A stretch of DNA of 64,000 bases from Novosphingobium chloroacetimidivorans (GCF_014204535.1 NZ_JACHLR010000002.1:248001-312000); one strand, 5' to 3'. Numbered from the stretch's first letter, positions 9,692-19,117 are shown. The notes: generated by a model not told the origin, from the letters alone. Numbers and translations are program-made.

Positions 9692-10432
9692 ATGAACAAG
9701 ACCGTCCTCGTCATCGGCGCGCGATCCGACATCGGCATTGCCGTCGCGCGGGCCTACGCCGCCAAGGGCTACGATGTGCAACTCGCCGCCCGCAACGCCG
9801 CGTCGCTGAGCGCAGACCGGCAGGACCTGGTCACGCGCCATCATGTCGGCGTCACCCTGCACGAAGTGGACGCGCTCGATCTTGCCAGCCACAAGGCCTT
9901 CGTCGACGACTTGCCGGTGCTGCCCGACGTGGCGGTCTGCGCGGTGGGCTACATGGGCGAGCAGGCGCGCAACGAAACCTCGCTGGAGGAAATGTCGCGC
10001 GTCATGCGCAGCAACTTCGAGGGGCCGGCCAGCCTGTTCTCCGTGCTGGCCAACCGCATGGTCGCGCGGAGGTCTGGCACGCTGGTGGGCATCAGCTCGG
10101 TAGCGGGCGAGCGCGGCCGCGCGGCGAACTACGTCTACGGCTCGGCCAAGGCGGGCTTCACCGCGTTCCTTTCCGGGCTCCGCAATCGCCTGGCGAAGGA
10201 CAAGACGGGCGTGCACGTCGTCACCGTGCTGCCGGGCTTCGTCTACACCCAGATGACCCAGGGCATGGACCTGCCGGCCAAGCTCACCGCGCAGCCGGCG
10301 GAACTGGGCACCGCCATCGTCAAGGCGGTGGAAAAGGGCAAGGACGTGATCTACGTGCGCCCGGTGTGGCAGGGCATCATGCTCGCCATCCGCAACATCC
10401 CCGAGTTCCAGTTCAAGAAGATGAGCATCTGA
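9692..10432 (+). CDS. dprE2: Short-chain dehydrogenase, DprE2-like (keto-intermediate reductase)
   Basis: A 246-residue SDR. The N-terminal nucleotide motif is GARSDIG, a DprE2-like variant of TGxxxGIG. The active site has ISSVAGERG and YGSAK (Tyr-x3-Lys). The late segment VLPGFVYTQMTQGM resembles the LPGFVxTxMTxG stretch of DprE2 proteins. DprE2 reduces the 2'-keto sugar lipid made by DprE1, giving polyprenyl-phospho-arabinose. The gene lies 94 bases after the DprE1-like gene and five bases before a GT-C glycosyltransferase, the same order as Rv3790-Rv3791-Rv3792. SDRs are broadly similar, so the assignment leans on context. Confidence 0.78.
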   Translation: MNKTVLVIGARSDIGIAVARAYAAKGYDVQLAARNAASLSADRQDLVTRHHVGVTLHEVDALDLASHKAFVDDLPVLPDVAVCAVGYMGEQARNETSLEEMSRVMRSNFEGPASLFSVLANRMVARRSGTLVGISSVAGERGRAANYVYGSAKAGFTAFLSGLRNRLAKDKTGVHVVTVLPGFVYTQMTQGMDLPAKLTAQPAELGTAIVKAVEKGKDVIYVRPVWQGIMLAIRNIPEFQFKKMSI

Positions 10433-10437
10433 CCACC

Positions 10438-12120
10438 ATGGACACGGCCGAGCGCCTTTCTCCTCGCGCGAGGATGCTGGCGCTCGGGCTCGTGTTCCTC
10501 GTCGCGCTGCTGCTGCGGCTGAACGGCATTGCCTACGGGCTGCCCGCGCTCAACGATCCCGACGAGCTGATGTTCGAGATGGGCGCGGTGCGGCTGCTGA
10601 GCGGGCCGACGCTGAACCCCGGCTGGTTCGGCCACCCGGCAACAACGACGATCTATCTGCTCGCGGTGTTGAACGCGCTGGTCTTCGCCGGGGGCTGGGC
10701 GCTCGGCTATTGGACCGGTCCGGAGGCGTTCGCCAAGACCATCTACGTCGATCCCAGCTGGGCGATCCTGCCCGGTCGTCTGGCGATGGTGGCATTCGCG
10801 CTGTGGAGCATCTGGCTGACCTGGCGCCTGGCGCGGGAGCTTGCCGGCGAGCGGGTGGCGCTGGCCGCCGTGGCGGTGCTGGCGGTCAGCCCGCTGCACG
10901 TCACCTATTCGCAGATCATCCGGTCGGACATGATGGCGGTGTGCTTCATGCTGCTGGTGGCGCTCGCCGCCTTGCGGATCGCTCGGGGTGGCGGGCGGCG
11001 CGACTTCGTGCTGGGCGCGCTGTGGCTGGGCCTGGCGATCGTCACCAAGTGGCCCTTCGCGGTAGCCGGCGCGGCGGTCGCGGGTGCCTATGCCTTGCGT
11101 GTCTCGCGCGGCGAGGAGAGCCGCGGCGGTGCCCTGCGCAAGCTGGCCGCGTTCGGTCTACTGGCGGGCGCATTCGGCCTGTTGATCTCGCCGTTCATTG
11201 TGCTCGACTACCCTGTGCTGCTGCGCAACCTCCAGGGCGAGGCGCAGCCGCATCATCTGGGCGCGACAGGCGGGTCACCGCTCGCCAATGCCTGGTGGTA
11301 TCTCTCCGGCCCGATCCTGAGCAGCCTCGGCCTCGCCGGAGCGCTTGCCGCGGCATGGGGGCTTGGACTGCTGGCGCGCCGGCACGAGGCGCTGGCGGTG
11401 CTGCTGACCGTGCCGGCGCTGTTCTTCGTGCTGTTCTGCTTCCAGCGGCTGATCTGGGAGCGCTGGGCCGTGCCGCTCACGCCCGCGCTGGCGATTGCGG
11501 CCGGAGCGGGGCTGGTCTGGCTGCTCGACTTCGTGCGCGGGCGCTTGTCCGCCTCCCTGCGCACGGCGACCATGACGCTGCTCGGCCTGGCCGTGATTGT
11601 GCCGCAAGTGAGCCAGGCCCTGACCGACGCCAGGGTTCGAAACAATGACACCCGCCAGCGCGCCGCCGCCTGGGCCCTGGCGCACATTCCGGGGGGCAGC
11701 ACGATCCTGGTCGAGCACTTCGCCTTCGATCTCCTGCAGGGCCCCTGGCAGTTCCGCTTCCCGGTGGGCGATGCTGGCTGCGTCGACGTGCGCGGGCTGC
11801 TGGGCGGCAAGACCCAGTACAGCCAGATCCAGCAGGCGCGCGACCAGCGCTCCAACGTCGACTACGGCACGATGAACCCAGGCATGCGCGGCACCTGCGG
11901 CGTCGATTGGGCGGTCCTGACCCAGTACGGCCGCTACCGTGCCGAGCGCGCGACGTTCCCGCGCGAGTACGCCGCCTATGCCGACTTGCTCAGCCGCGGC
12001 ACCGTGGTCGCCAGCTTCGCGCCCGAGCCGGGCCGCAGCGGCGGGCCTCCTGTGACGATCGTCCGCTTCGAACGCGGCCTGGACGGTCAGCCCGGCTTCC
12101 TGCCGGCCATCCAGGAGTAG
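10438..12120 (+). CDS. GT39/PMT-like GT-C membrane glycosyltransferase; candidate arabinosyltransferase
   Basis: A 560-residue protein with about ten to twelve hydrophobic segments and a larger C-terminal periplasmic part. The first periplasmic loop has the acidic pair LNDPDELMFEMGA expected in PMT/ArnT-type GT-C enzymes that use polyprenyl-phosphate sugars. ATG 10438 begins five bases after the DprE2-like stop, so co-translation is likely. Its place matches that of the arabinosyltransferase AftA (Rv3792) next to dprE2 in mycobacteria, though it looks GT39-like rather than AftA-like. Use of a polyprenyl-phospho-arabinose donor is inference. Its last 34 bases overlap the convergent GT87-like gene. 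Confidence 0.72.
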   Translation: MDTAERLSPRARMLALGLVFLVALLLRLNGIAYGLPALNDPDELMFEMGAVRLLSGPTLNPGWFGHPATTTIYLLAVLNALVFAGGWALGYWTGPEAFAKTIYVDPSWAILPGRLAMVAFALWSIWLTWRLARELAGERVALAAVAVLAVSPLHVTYSQIIRSDMMAVCFMLLVALAALRIARGGGRRDFVLGALWLGLAIVTKWPFAVAGAAVAGAYALRVSRGEESRGGALRKLAAFGLLAGAFGLLISPFIVLDYPVLLRNLQGEAQPHHLGATGGSPLANAWWYLSGPILSSLGLAGALAAAWGLGLLARRHEALAVLLTVPALFFVLFCFQRLIWERWAVPLTPALAIAAGAGLVWLLDFVRGRLSASLRTATMTLLGLAVIVPQVSQALTDARVRNNDTRQRAAAWALAHIPGGSTILVEHFAFDLLQGPWQFRFPVGDAGCVDVRGLLGGKTQYSQIQQARDQRSNVDYGTMNPGMRGTCGVDWAVLTQYGRYRAERATFPREYAAYADLLSRGTVVASFAPEPGRSGGPPVTIVRFERGLDGQPGFLPAIQE

Positions 12121-13358
12121 GCACGCAGCCAGGGCGCGTCGGGGCGGGCCGGGCGGCGCAGGACGACGATGACGAGAGCACCCAGCGCAGCCAGGGCGAT
12201 GGGCGAGATCGTCCACAGCTGCATCTCGTGGGTGATGATCGGCACCCCGTACCAGTACTGGCGCAACCCGCTCCACAAGTAGTTCGAGGTGGCGATCCAG
12301 CTGAGCAGGACGGCGATCGGCAGCTCATACCGGCCGGCGCGCGCCACGAAGCGCGGCAGGACCATGGCGTAGGCGAGGCCAAGGGCGACGCCGTCGTAGT
12401 CGTAGGTGTACGGGCTCGTCATCAGGCACACGCACACGGTCAGCGCGAACACGGTTTCGGTTCGCGCCTTGCGCCACCAGGCCAGCGCCACCGCAAGCAC
12501 CAGGGCGGCGGCGCAGGTCAAGTGGACGACCATGGCCGCGACCGCCGGCACGCCGAACCGGTGCAGCGCGGCGAAGACCGTCAGCATGCGCTCCAGCGGG
12601 TAGAAGCCGGTCCACAAGTATTCGCTGGCCGTGCTGGTGCCCTTCTGGAAGGCTGGCCAGATCTCGACCCCCAGGACCAGCGTCGCCACCGCGAACGAGG
12701 CGGCGATCAGCACGACGGCGCGGACCATGGCGCCCCAGCGACGCTCGATCAGCGCCAGCAGGCCGATGCCGGCGGCCAGGTGCGGCTTGAAGATCATGGC
12801 GCCGAGCGGCCAGCCGGCCTTGGCGGACCGCTCGCGCAGGAAGACCAGGAACCAGCCGATGAACGCGGCACTGAGGAAGCCGGCCTGCCCGCCCTTGCCG
12901 TTGATGATCAGCGAGGGCAGGATCACGAACAGCGCGGGGATCGTCGCTCGCCCGGCGAGCCGCACCATCGCGGCGTAGAACAGCAGCCACGTCACCGCCA
13001 TGAACAGCAGGTAGGCGGCCCAGATCGGTAGCAGCCCCAGCAGGCCGACCAGCATGGTGAACGGCGGCGGATAGGCCCAGGGCATGAACGACCAGTTGCG
13101 GGTCTGGACGATCTGCTCCAGCTTGAGCGTGGGCCAGTCATACGTCTCGATCGCCCGACCGGCGGCGACCATGCGGCCGACGACATGGTAATCGTTGAAG
13201 TCGGTGAGGATGGGCGGGACCGGCGCGTCCAGGCGGTGCTGGAACAACCATGCCTGGAGCGCGAAGGCCGCGAAGGCGATGGCCATGACGACCAGATGCT
13301 GTCGGATCCGAAGGGCCTGGAAGATGCCGAAGCTGCTTTGACGATCTGGTGCCGACAT
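12087..13358 (-). CDS. Membrane glycosyltransferase, GT87/DUF2029 family
   Basis: A 423-residue protein from ATG 13358, with about ten hydrophobic segments. Features of DUF2029/GT87 proteins include an early periplasmic DFNDYHVVGRM, then WSFMPWAYPPPFTMLV, and FKPHLAAGIGLLAL in the middle. GTG 13382, with GGGGA five bases upstream, is a credible alternative start adding eight residues. The 3' end overlaps the convergent GT39 gene by 34 bases. It is transcribed away from the glutamate dehydrogenase gene. It is probably part of the surface-glycan region, but it sits on the opposite strand and could be regulated separately. Confidence 0.78.
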   Translation of the reverse strand: MSAPDRQSSFGIFQALRIRQHLVVMAIAFAAFALQAWLFQHRLDAPVPPILTDFNDYHVVGRMVAAGRAIETYDWPTLKLEQIVQTRNWSFMPWAYPPPFTMLVGLLGLLPIWAAYLLFMAVTWLLFYAAMVRLAGRATIPALFVILPSLIINGKGGQAGFLSAAFIGWFLVFLRERSAKAGWPLGAMIFKPHLAAGIGLLALIERRWGAMVRAVVLIAASFAVATLVLGVEIWPAFQKGTSTASEYLWTGFYPLERMLTVFAALHRFGVPAVAAMVVHLTCAAALVLAVALAWWRKARTETVFALTVCVCLMTSPYTYDYDGVALGLAYAMVLPRFVARAGRYELPIAVLLSWIATSNYLWSGLRQYWYGVPIITHEMQLWTISPIALAALGALVIVVLRRPARPDAPWLRAYSWMAGRKPG

Positions 13359-13642
13359 GGCGGTAGTGCTGGTTTCGTTCACAGGTATCCCCGATGTGGC
13401 GGCGGCCTTATCCCCGCGCATCGTACGCCGCAATACGCATCCGACCGGTGCGCCCTGGCGCGCGTCGGCTGCACTCTGGAGCCTGCCTGTTCAAGCGTGC
13501 CGCTCCCGGGCGGAGCGGAGATACCAAGGCGAAGTGCCGCAGGCACGTGGCTGTTGGCTTGACGCGCAGACCCTATATGCAGCGAAGATGAGGCTGGGCG
13601 CGCGGGTGGGGCAGGGCCACCGCCAGCCATGTGGAGAGATCG

Positions 13643-16600
13643 ATGACCGCAGCTGAAACCACCCGTTCGCACAAGCGCCAGTCTCGCTCGCAGGCCGACT
13701 TCCAGGGGGCCATCGCCGCCCGCATCCGGGACTCGCTGCTGCCCGGCGATGGGCCGATCGAGGCCGAATGGGTCCAGGCCGCGGCCAGCTTCCTGCTCGA
13801 CGCCGCGCAAGAGCGGCGCGTGGGCGAGCCGGCGATCGCGCTGGATTCAGCGACGGACGGCGGCGGACGGCGCCACTTGCGCATCGCGCTGATCAACGAC
13901 GACATGCCGTTCCTGGTCGATTCGGTGGCGAGCGTGATCACGGCCATGGGCATCGCGATCGATCGCCTGGTCCACCCCGTCGCCGCCGCCCTTCGCGATG
14001 GCGAGGGCAGGCTGACCGGGCTTGCCGCTGCGCATGAGGACGGGACGCCCGACGGCGCCATTGCCGAATCGATGATCTACATCGAGACCGAGCGCGTCGA
14101 TGCCCGCCTGCGCCGCGAGCTGGTGCAGGCGCTCGGCTCGGTGCTGGGCGACGTGCGCGCGGCGGTCGGTGACTGGCCCAAGATGGTCAAGCTGCTGCAG
14201 GAAGATGCGGCGCGTATCGAGAACCCGGAAGGTGCGGCCCTGCTGCGCTGGTTCGCCGACGGCAACCTGACGCAACTGGGCCATCTCACCCGCAAGCGCG
14301 ACGGCGGTCACGCGCAACGGCTCGGGGTCTGCCGGCGCAGCGCCAAGGTGCTGCTGGGCGAAGTCAGCTATGAGCGCGCCTTCGCGGCTTTCGACCGGAT
14401 GCTGAAGGACGGTGCCGAAACCACGCCGATCGTGCTCAAGGCCAACCGGGTGGCGACCGTCCACCGCCGGGTGCCGCTCGACTTGTTCCTGGTGCCGGTG
14501 GTGCAGGATGGCGCGGTCACGGCGATCTCGGTGCATGCCGGGTTGTGGACCAGCGCCGCGCTCGCCGCTTCGGCCGAGCAGGTGCCCGGCGTGCGTGAGC
14601 AGCTGCGCACGATCAGCGAGCGCTTCGGCTTTGACCCGAGCGGCCACACCGGCAAGGCGCTGCGTCACGCGCTGGGAGCCTTGCCGCACGACCTGCTGGT
14701 CAGCTTCAGCGATGCCGACGTCGAGCGCGTGGCGACGACGATGACCAGCCTGGTCGACCGTCCGCGTCCCCGGCTGCTGCTGGTCGAAGCGCCACTGCGC
14801 CGTCACCTGCTCGCGTTCGTGTGGCTGCCGCGCGACTTGCTCTCCTCGCAGATGCGCGGCCGCATCCAGGCGCTGATCGAGCAGAGCCCCGGCGTCGCCG
14901 TGCTCGACTGGAGCCTGCAGGTGGAATCCGGCACCCTCGCGATGCTGCGCTACGTGCTCGACATCCGCGAGGCGGACCCCGCGCCCGGCAGCCTGCCCGA
15001 CGAGGCCGAGCTCGACCGTCAGCTGCGCGTGCTGCTGCGCGGCTGGAGCGAGGCGGTGGAGGCCGCGATCGTCGCGGAGGGCGAGGGTTCGCGCGCGGTG
15101 GCGATCACGGCTCGCTATGCCGAGGCGTTCCCGATGGGCTACCGCACCGACTACGGCGCTACCGAGGCCGCGATCGACATCCGCCACTTGCGCCGGCTCG
15201 CCGGAGCGGAGGCGGAGATCGCCTCGGGCCCGCACAGCCGGCGCGACGTGCGGCTCTATAGCCTGCCAGCGGATGGTTCGGAACGGCTGCGGCTGAAGAT
15301 CTACCAGAACGAGGGTTCGCTGCCCTTGTCCGACGCGGTGCCGGCGCTGGAGGCCTTCGGCTTCCGCGTGCTGGAGGAGATACCCACCGCGCTCGACCGT
15401 GGGCAAATGGGCACGATCCACGACTTCCTGCTCGAGCTGCCCGCCGGCGGCGAGGCTGCGCCGCTGCTGGAGCGCGCGGAGGCGATCGAGGCGGCCTTCG
15501 CCGCGGTCTTGAACGGCGTGGCGGAGAACGACAGCTTCAATCGGCTGGTCATTGCCGCCGGGCTCGGCGCCGGTGAGGTCGACTGGCTGCGCGCGTTCTA
15601 CCGCTACTTGCGCCAGACCGGGATCAGCTACACGATCCAGACCGTGGTCGATGCCCTGGCGCGTTCGCCCGAGATCACCCGGGGACTGATCGCCCTGTTC
15701 CGCGCGCGCCACGACCCTGCGTTCGCGGGCGATCGCGCCGAGGCAGAGGAGCAGGCGTCCGAGGCGATGCGGACGGCGCTGGCCGGGGTCGCCGCGATCA
15801 ACGAGGACCGCGTGCTGCGCCTGTTCCGCAGCCTGGTCGAGGCGATCCTGCGCACCAACGCCTTCGCGCCTGCCGCCGCCCCGAACAACGGACACGGGGC
15901 GCTGGCGTTCAAGCTCGATTCCGCGCTGGTGCCCGGCCTGCCCAAGCCGGTGCCGTGGCGCGAGATCTTCGTCTACTCGCGCCGGGTCGAGGGCATCCAC
16001 TTGCGCGCCGGCCCGGTCGCGCGCGGTGGCCTGCGCTGGTCCGACCGCCGCGACGACTTTCGCACCGAGATCCTGGGCCTGATGAAGGCGCAACGGGTCA
16101 AGAACGCCGTGATCGTCCCGACCGGCGCCAAGGGCGGGTTCTATCCCAAGCTGCTCCCCGATCCCTCGCGCGACCGTCCCGGCTGGGCAGCCGAGGGCCA
16201 GGCATCGTACGAGATCTTCATCCGCACGCTGCTGTCCGTCACCGACAACATCGTCGACAATGCGGTCGTGCATCCGGAAGGCGTGGTGATCCGCGACGGC
16301 GAGGACCCGTACTTCGTGGTCGCCGCCGACAAGGGCACCGCCAAGTTCTCCGATGTCGCCAACGGCATCGCCATCGCCCACGACTTCTGGCTGGACGACG
16401 CCTTCGCCAGCGGCGGCTCCAAGGGCTACGACCACAAGGCCATGGGCATCACCGCCAAGGGCGCCTGGCTCTCGGTCCAGCGCCACTTCCTGGAGCAGGG
16501 CGTGGACGTGCAGACCGACCCGGTGCGCGTGGCGGGCTGCGGCGACATGTCGGGCGACGTCTTCGGCAACGGCATGCTGCTGAGCAAGTCGCTGAAGCTG

Positions 16601-18439
16601 GTCGCCGCCTTCGACCACCGCCACGTGTTCCTCGATCCCGATCCCGACCCGGCGAAGAGCTGGGCCGAGCGCCAGCGGCTGTTCGACCTGCCGGTCTCCA
16701 GCTGGGACGATTACGACAAGGCACTGATCTCCAAGGGCGGTGGGGTGTTCGCCCGGTCGATGAAGCGCATCCCCTTGAGCGCCGAGATCCGCGCCGCGCT
16801 CGACATCGAGGCGACGGAACTGGAGCCCGAGGCGCTGATCTCTGCGATCCTGCAGGCGCCCGTCGATCTGCTGTGGTTCGGCGGCATCGGCACGTACGTG
16901 AAGTCTTCGGCCGAGAACAACGCCACCGTCGGCGATCCCGCCAACGATGCTGTGCGGATCGACGGGGCCCAAGTGCGCGCCAAGGTCATCGGCGAAGGCG
17001 CGAACCTGGGCACCACGCAGGCGGGCCGAATCGAGTTCGCGCAAGTCGGTGCGGGTGGCAAGGGTGGCCGGATCAACACCGACTTCATCGACAACTCGGC
17101 CGGCGTCGATTGCTCGGACAACGAGGTCAACATCAAGATCGCGCTCGCCGCCGCCAAGCGCGCGGGCAAGCTGACGGAAGCCGGCCGCGTCAAGCTGCTG
17201 CGCCAGATGACCGACGATGTCGCCGCGCTGGTGCTAGAGGACAACCGCCTCCAGGCCCTCGCCCTGTCGATCGCCGAGCGTGGCGGGGCGGGCGCGATCC
17301 CCTCTTACCTGCGGCTGATCGAGACGCTGGAGGAGGGCGGCAACCTCGACCGGCGCACCGAGGGACTGGGCGACAACGACACCCTGTCGCGCCGCGCGGT
17401 CGATGGCCGCGGGCTGACCCGGCCGGAGCTGGCGGTGCTGCTCTCCAGCGCCAAGCTGGTGCTGCAGGATGCGATCGAGGACAGCCCGCTCGCCGCCGAT
17501 CCCAGCATGGAAGGCGTGCTGCTCGCCGCCTTTCCCAAGGCGATGCAGAAGAAGTTCGGCAGCTTCATCAAGGAGCACCGCCTGGCGGGCGAGATCGTCG
17601 CCACCAAGCTCGCCAACCGCATCGTCAACCGGCTGGGCGTGATCCATCCGTTCGAGCTCGCCGAGGAGGAAGGCGCGACGCTGGGCCAGGTCGCCGCGGC
17701 GTTCACGCTCGCCGAGCGCCTGCTGGGTCTCGACACGCTGTGGGAGCGGATCGAGACCGAGGCGATGCCGGAGACCGCGCGTCTCGCTCTGTTCGACCGG
17801 ATCGCCCACGCCGTGCGCGGGCACATGGCAGACTTGCTGCGCGTTGGGGCAGGGCGGGTCAGCCCCACTGCCTTGATCGCGCAGCTGGGCAAGTCGGTCA
17901 CCGCCCTTGCGACCGACACGCGCGACTTGCTGGGCGAGAGCGGCCGCGCGCACTCGGCGCGGATCAGCGCGGCGCTGGTCGAGCAGGGCGCGCCCGAGGC
18001 CGAGGCCACGGCGGTGTCGCACTTGTACGACCTCGACGGCGCGGTGGGCATCGCCGCGCTCGGCGATCAGACGGGCATCCCTGCGCGAGAGCTGGTGGGA
18101 GCCTTCATCCGGCTGGGCGCTGCCCTTGGCCTCGACTGGGCCCAGACCAGCGCCGCGGTGATGAGCCCGTCCGATCCCTGGGAGCGCCTGCTCGTCGCCG
18201 GCCTCGCGCGGGATTTCCAGCAGATGCGGCTCGAGTTCCTGGGCGAGCTGGCCAAGGGCAAGGCCAGGCGGGATGATCCGCTCGCCGCGGTGGAAAGCTG
18301 GATCGAGGCGCATGGGACCGCGATCAAGGCGTTCCGCGCGATGGTCGAGCGTGCCGAGGGCGCCACGGCCGTGGCGCCGGCGATGCTGGCCCAGATCGCC
18401 AGCCAGGCGCGCAACCTGCTCTCGCGGCGCGTGGGATGA
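13643..18439 (+). CDS. NAD-specific glutamate dehydrogenase, large (about 180 kDa) type
   Basis: A 1598-residue cytosolic enzyme that interconverts glutamate and 2-oxoglutarate plus ammonia. Length and architecture match the GDH-180 class: a long N-terminal regulatory region (about 1-700), a central catalytic domain (GPVARGGLRWSDRRDDFRTE, VPTGAKGGFYPKLL with the catalytic-type Lys) and NAD-binding sequence (VIGEGANLGTTQAGRIEFA, DNSAGVDCSDNEVNIKI), then a C-terminal helical region. I start at ATG 13643, preceded by GGAGAGAT at 13633-13640. An in-frame GTG at 13631 would add four residues. It is monocistronic and followed by repeats. Confidence 0.95.
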   Translation: MTAAETTRSHKRQSRSQADFQGAIAARIRDSLLPGDGPIEAEWVQAAASFLLDAAQERRVGEPAIALDSATDGGGRRHLRIALINDDMPFLVDSVASVITAMGIAIDRLVHPVAAALRDGEGRLTGLAAAHEDGTPDGAIAESMIYIETERVDARLRRELVQALGSVLGDVRAAVGDWPKMVKLLQEDAARIENPEGAALLRWFADGNLTQLGHLTRKRDGGHAQRLGVCRRSAKVLLGEVSYERAFAAFDRMLKDGAETTPIVLKANRVATVHRRVPLDLFLVPVVQDGAVTAISVHAGLWTSAALAASAEQVPGVREQLRTISERFGFDPSGHTGKALRHALGALPHDLLVSFSDADVERVATTMTSLVDRPRPRLLLVEAPLRRHLLAFVWLPRDLLSSQMRGRIQALIEQSPGVAVLDWSLQVESGTLAMLRYVLDIREADPAPGSLPDEAELDRQLRVLLRGWSEAVEAAIVAEGEGSRAVAITARYAEAFPMGYRTDYGATEAAIDIRHLRRLAGAEAEIASGPHSRRDVRLYSLPADGSERLRLKIYQNEGSLPLSDAVPALEAFGFRVLEEIPTALDRGQMGTIHDFLLELPAGGEAAPLLERAEAIEAAFAAVLNGVAENDSFNRLVIAAGLGAGEVDWLRAFYRYLRQTGISYTIQTVVDALARSPEITRGLIALFRARHDPAFAGDRAEAEEQASEAMRTALAGVAAINEDRVLRLFRSLVEAILRTNAFAPAAAPNNGHGALAFKLDSALVPGLPKPVPWREIFVYSRRVEGIHLRAGPVARGGLRWSDRRDDFRTEILGLMKAQRVKNAVIVPTGAKGGFYPKLLPDPSRDRPGWAAEGQASYEIFIRTLLSVTDNIVDNAVVHPEGVVIRDGEDPYFVVAADKGTAKFSDVANGIAIAHDFWLDDAFASGGSKGYDHKAMGITAKGAWLSVQRHFLEQGVDVQTDPVRVAGCGDMSGDVFGNGMLLSKSLKLVAAFDHRHVFLDPDPDPAKSWAERQRLFDLPVSSWDDYDKALISKGGGVFARSMKRIPLSAEIRAALDIEATELEPEALISAILQAPVDLLWFGGIGTYVKSSAENNATVGDPANDAVRIDGAQVRAKVIGEGANLGTTQAGRIEFAQVGAGGKGGRINTDFIDNSAGVDCSDNEVNIKIALAAAKRAGKLTEAGRVKLLRQMTDDVAALVLEDNRLQALALSIAERGGAGAIPSYLRLIETLEEGGNLDRRTEGLGDNDTLSRRAVDGRGLTRPELAVLLSSAKLVLQDAIEDSPLAADPSMEGVLLAAFPKAMQKKFGSFIKEHRLAGEIVATKLANRIVNRLGVIHPFELAEEEGATLGQVAAAFTLAERLLGLDTLWERIETEAMPETARLALFDRIAHAVRGHMADLLRVGAGRVSPTALIAQLGKSVTALATDTRDLLGESGRAHSARISAALVEQGAPEAEATAVSHLYDLDGAVGIAALGDQTGIPARELVGAFIRLGAALGLDWAQTSAAVMSPSDPWERLLVAGLARDFQQMRLEFLGELAKGKARRDDPLAAVESWIEAHGTAIKAFRAMVERAEGATAVAPAMLAQIASQARNLLSRRVG

Positions 18440-18442
18440 GCC

Positions 18443-18592
18443 GTCCTCCCCGGCACGGGGAGGGGGACCGCGCGAAGCGTGGTGGAGGGGAGTCTCGGCA
18501 TCTCCGGAGCTCGCCGGCAAGCTAGTGTGAGGACGCGAGTCCCCACCACCCCTCGCTGCGCGAGCGGTCCCCCTCCCCGGTCCGGGGAGGAC
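18443..18592. repeat. Diverged MITE-like inverted-repeat element (CCTCCCCGG ends)
   Basis: About 150 bp bounded by GTCCTCCCCGGCACGGGG and the complementary CCCCGGTCCGGGGAGGAC. The interior has a GCGAAGCGTGGTGGAGGGG stretch mirrored by CCACCCCTCGCTGCGCGAGC. The arrangement is the same as in the 142-bp family beginning 12 bp downstream, but with different stem tips. It sits three bases after the glutamate dehydrogenase stop, so transcripts may fold here. No coding content is seen. Confidence 0.6.
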
Positions 18593-18604
18593 AAGATGCA
18601 CTCA

Positions 18605-18746
18605 GATCCTCCCCTGCAAGGGGAGGTGGCGCGCCTGCTAGGCGTGACGGAGGGGTGTCCCCGCTGGTGGAGTGCGCGACCGAGAGGGTTACACCCCTCC
18701 ACCACCAGCTACGCTGGCGGTCCCCCTCCCCTTGCAGGGGAGGATC
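18605..18746. repeat. 142-bp MITE-like element, copy A
   Basis: Begins and ends with GATC plus the palindrome CCTCCCCTGCAAGGGGAGG, followed inward by GTGGCGCGCC...GGAGGGGTGT and the mirrored ACACCCCTCCACCA. Near-identical elements lie at 29755-29896, 44876-45017 and three times at 56367-56955. No ORF of its own is convincing. This is a non-autonomous, transposon-like or REP-like repeat by structure; the mobilising enzyme is unknown. Confidence 0.75.
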
Positions 18747-19117
18747 TGGAAGGCACGGCTTTTCGCCCGCGGGCGAGTGCGGGATAACGCCGGGTAAGAT
18801 CGAAACGTCGGACGTAAGCGGCCGGCGCAGCCCTGGCGCGACAGGGTTGGCTCGCAGCTTCCAGTATTGCGAACGTCCGGCGTGGGAAGGCGTAAGCGCC
18901 ACCGGATCGGCCCTGATACGCGAAGCGCCGGCGAGACGGGCTCGCAGCTTGCCGCCGGCCTCTCGGGTGAACGAGAGCAAAGGCTTCGCATGGTTGCAGA
19001 CGCCCGTCGAAAGCGCCGGCCGCAGGTGGTGCGGGCAAGAGCGACAGGCCTGAAAGCCGCTCGTCTGCATCCGACCTGTTGCGGCGTGTAACCTATGTGG
19101 TTCAAATTGTCAAGCGT
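18747..19117. other. Non-coding stretch between repeats, no gene recognised
   Basis: About 370 bases between the 142-bp element and a second inverted repeat. ORFs on both strands cross it but also run through the repeats; they show no recognisable domain and have no obvious ribosome binding site. I saw no tRNA-like fold and no clear promoter. It may be a remnant or part of a larger composite repeat. Confidence 0.4.

Noticed and set aside
13847..17044. 1065-codon open frame antisense to glutamate dehydrogenase
   Set aside because: High GC leaves long open frames on the opposite strand of real genes. The product is His/Gln/Arg/Asp-rich with no domain, while the plus strand encodes a complete enzyme.
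18655..19053. 132-codon open frame after glutamate dehydrogenase
   Set aside because: It begins inside the 142-bp repeat, has no ribosome binding site, and gives no recognisable protein.
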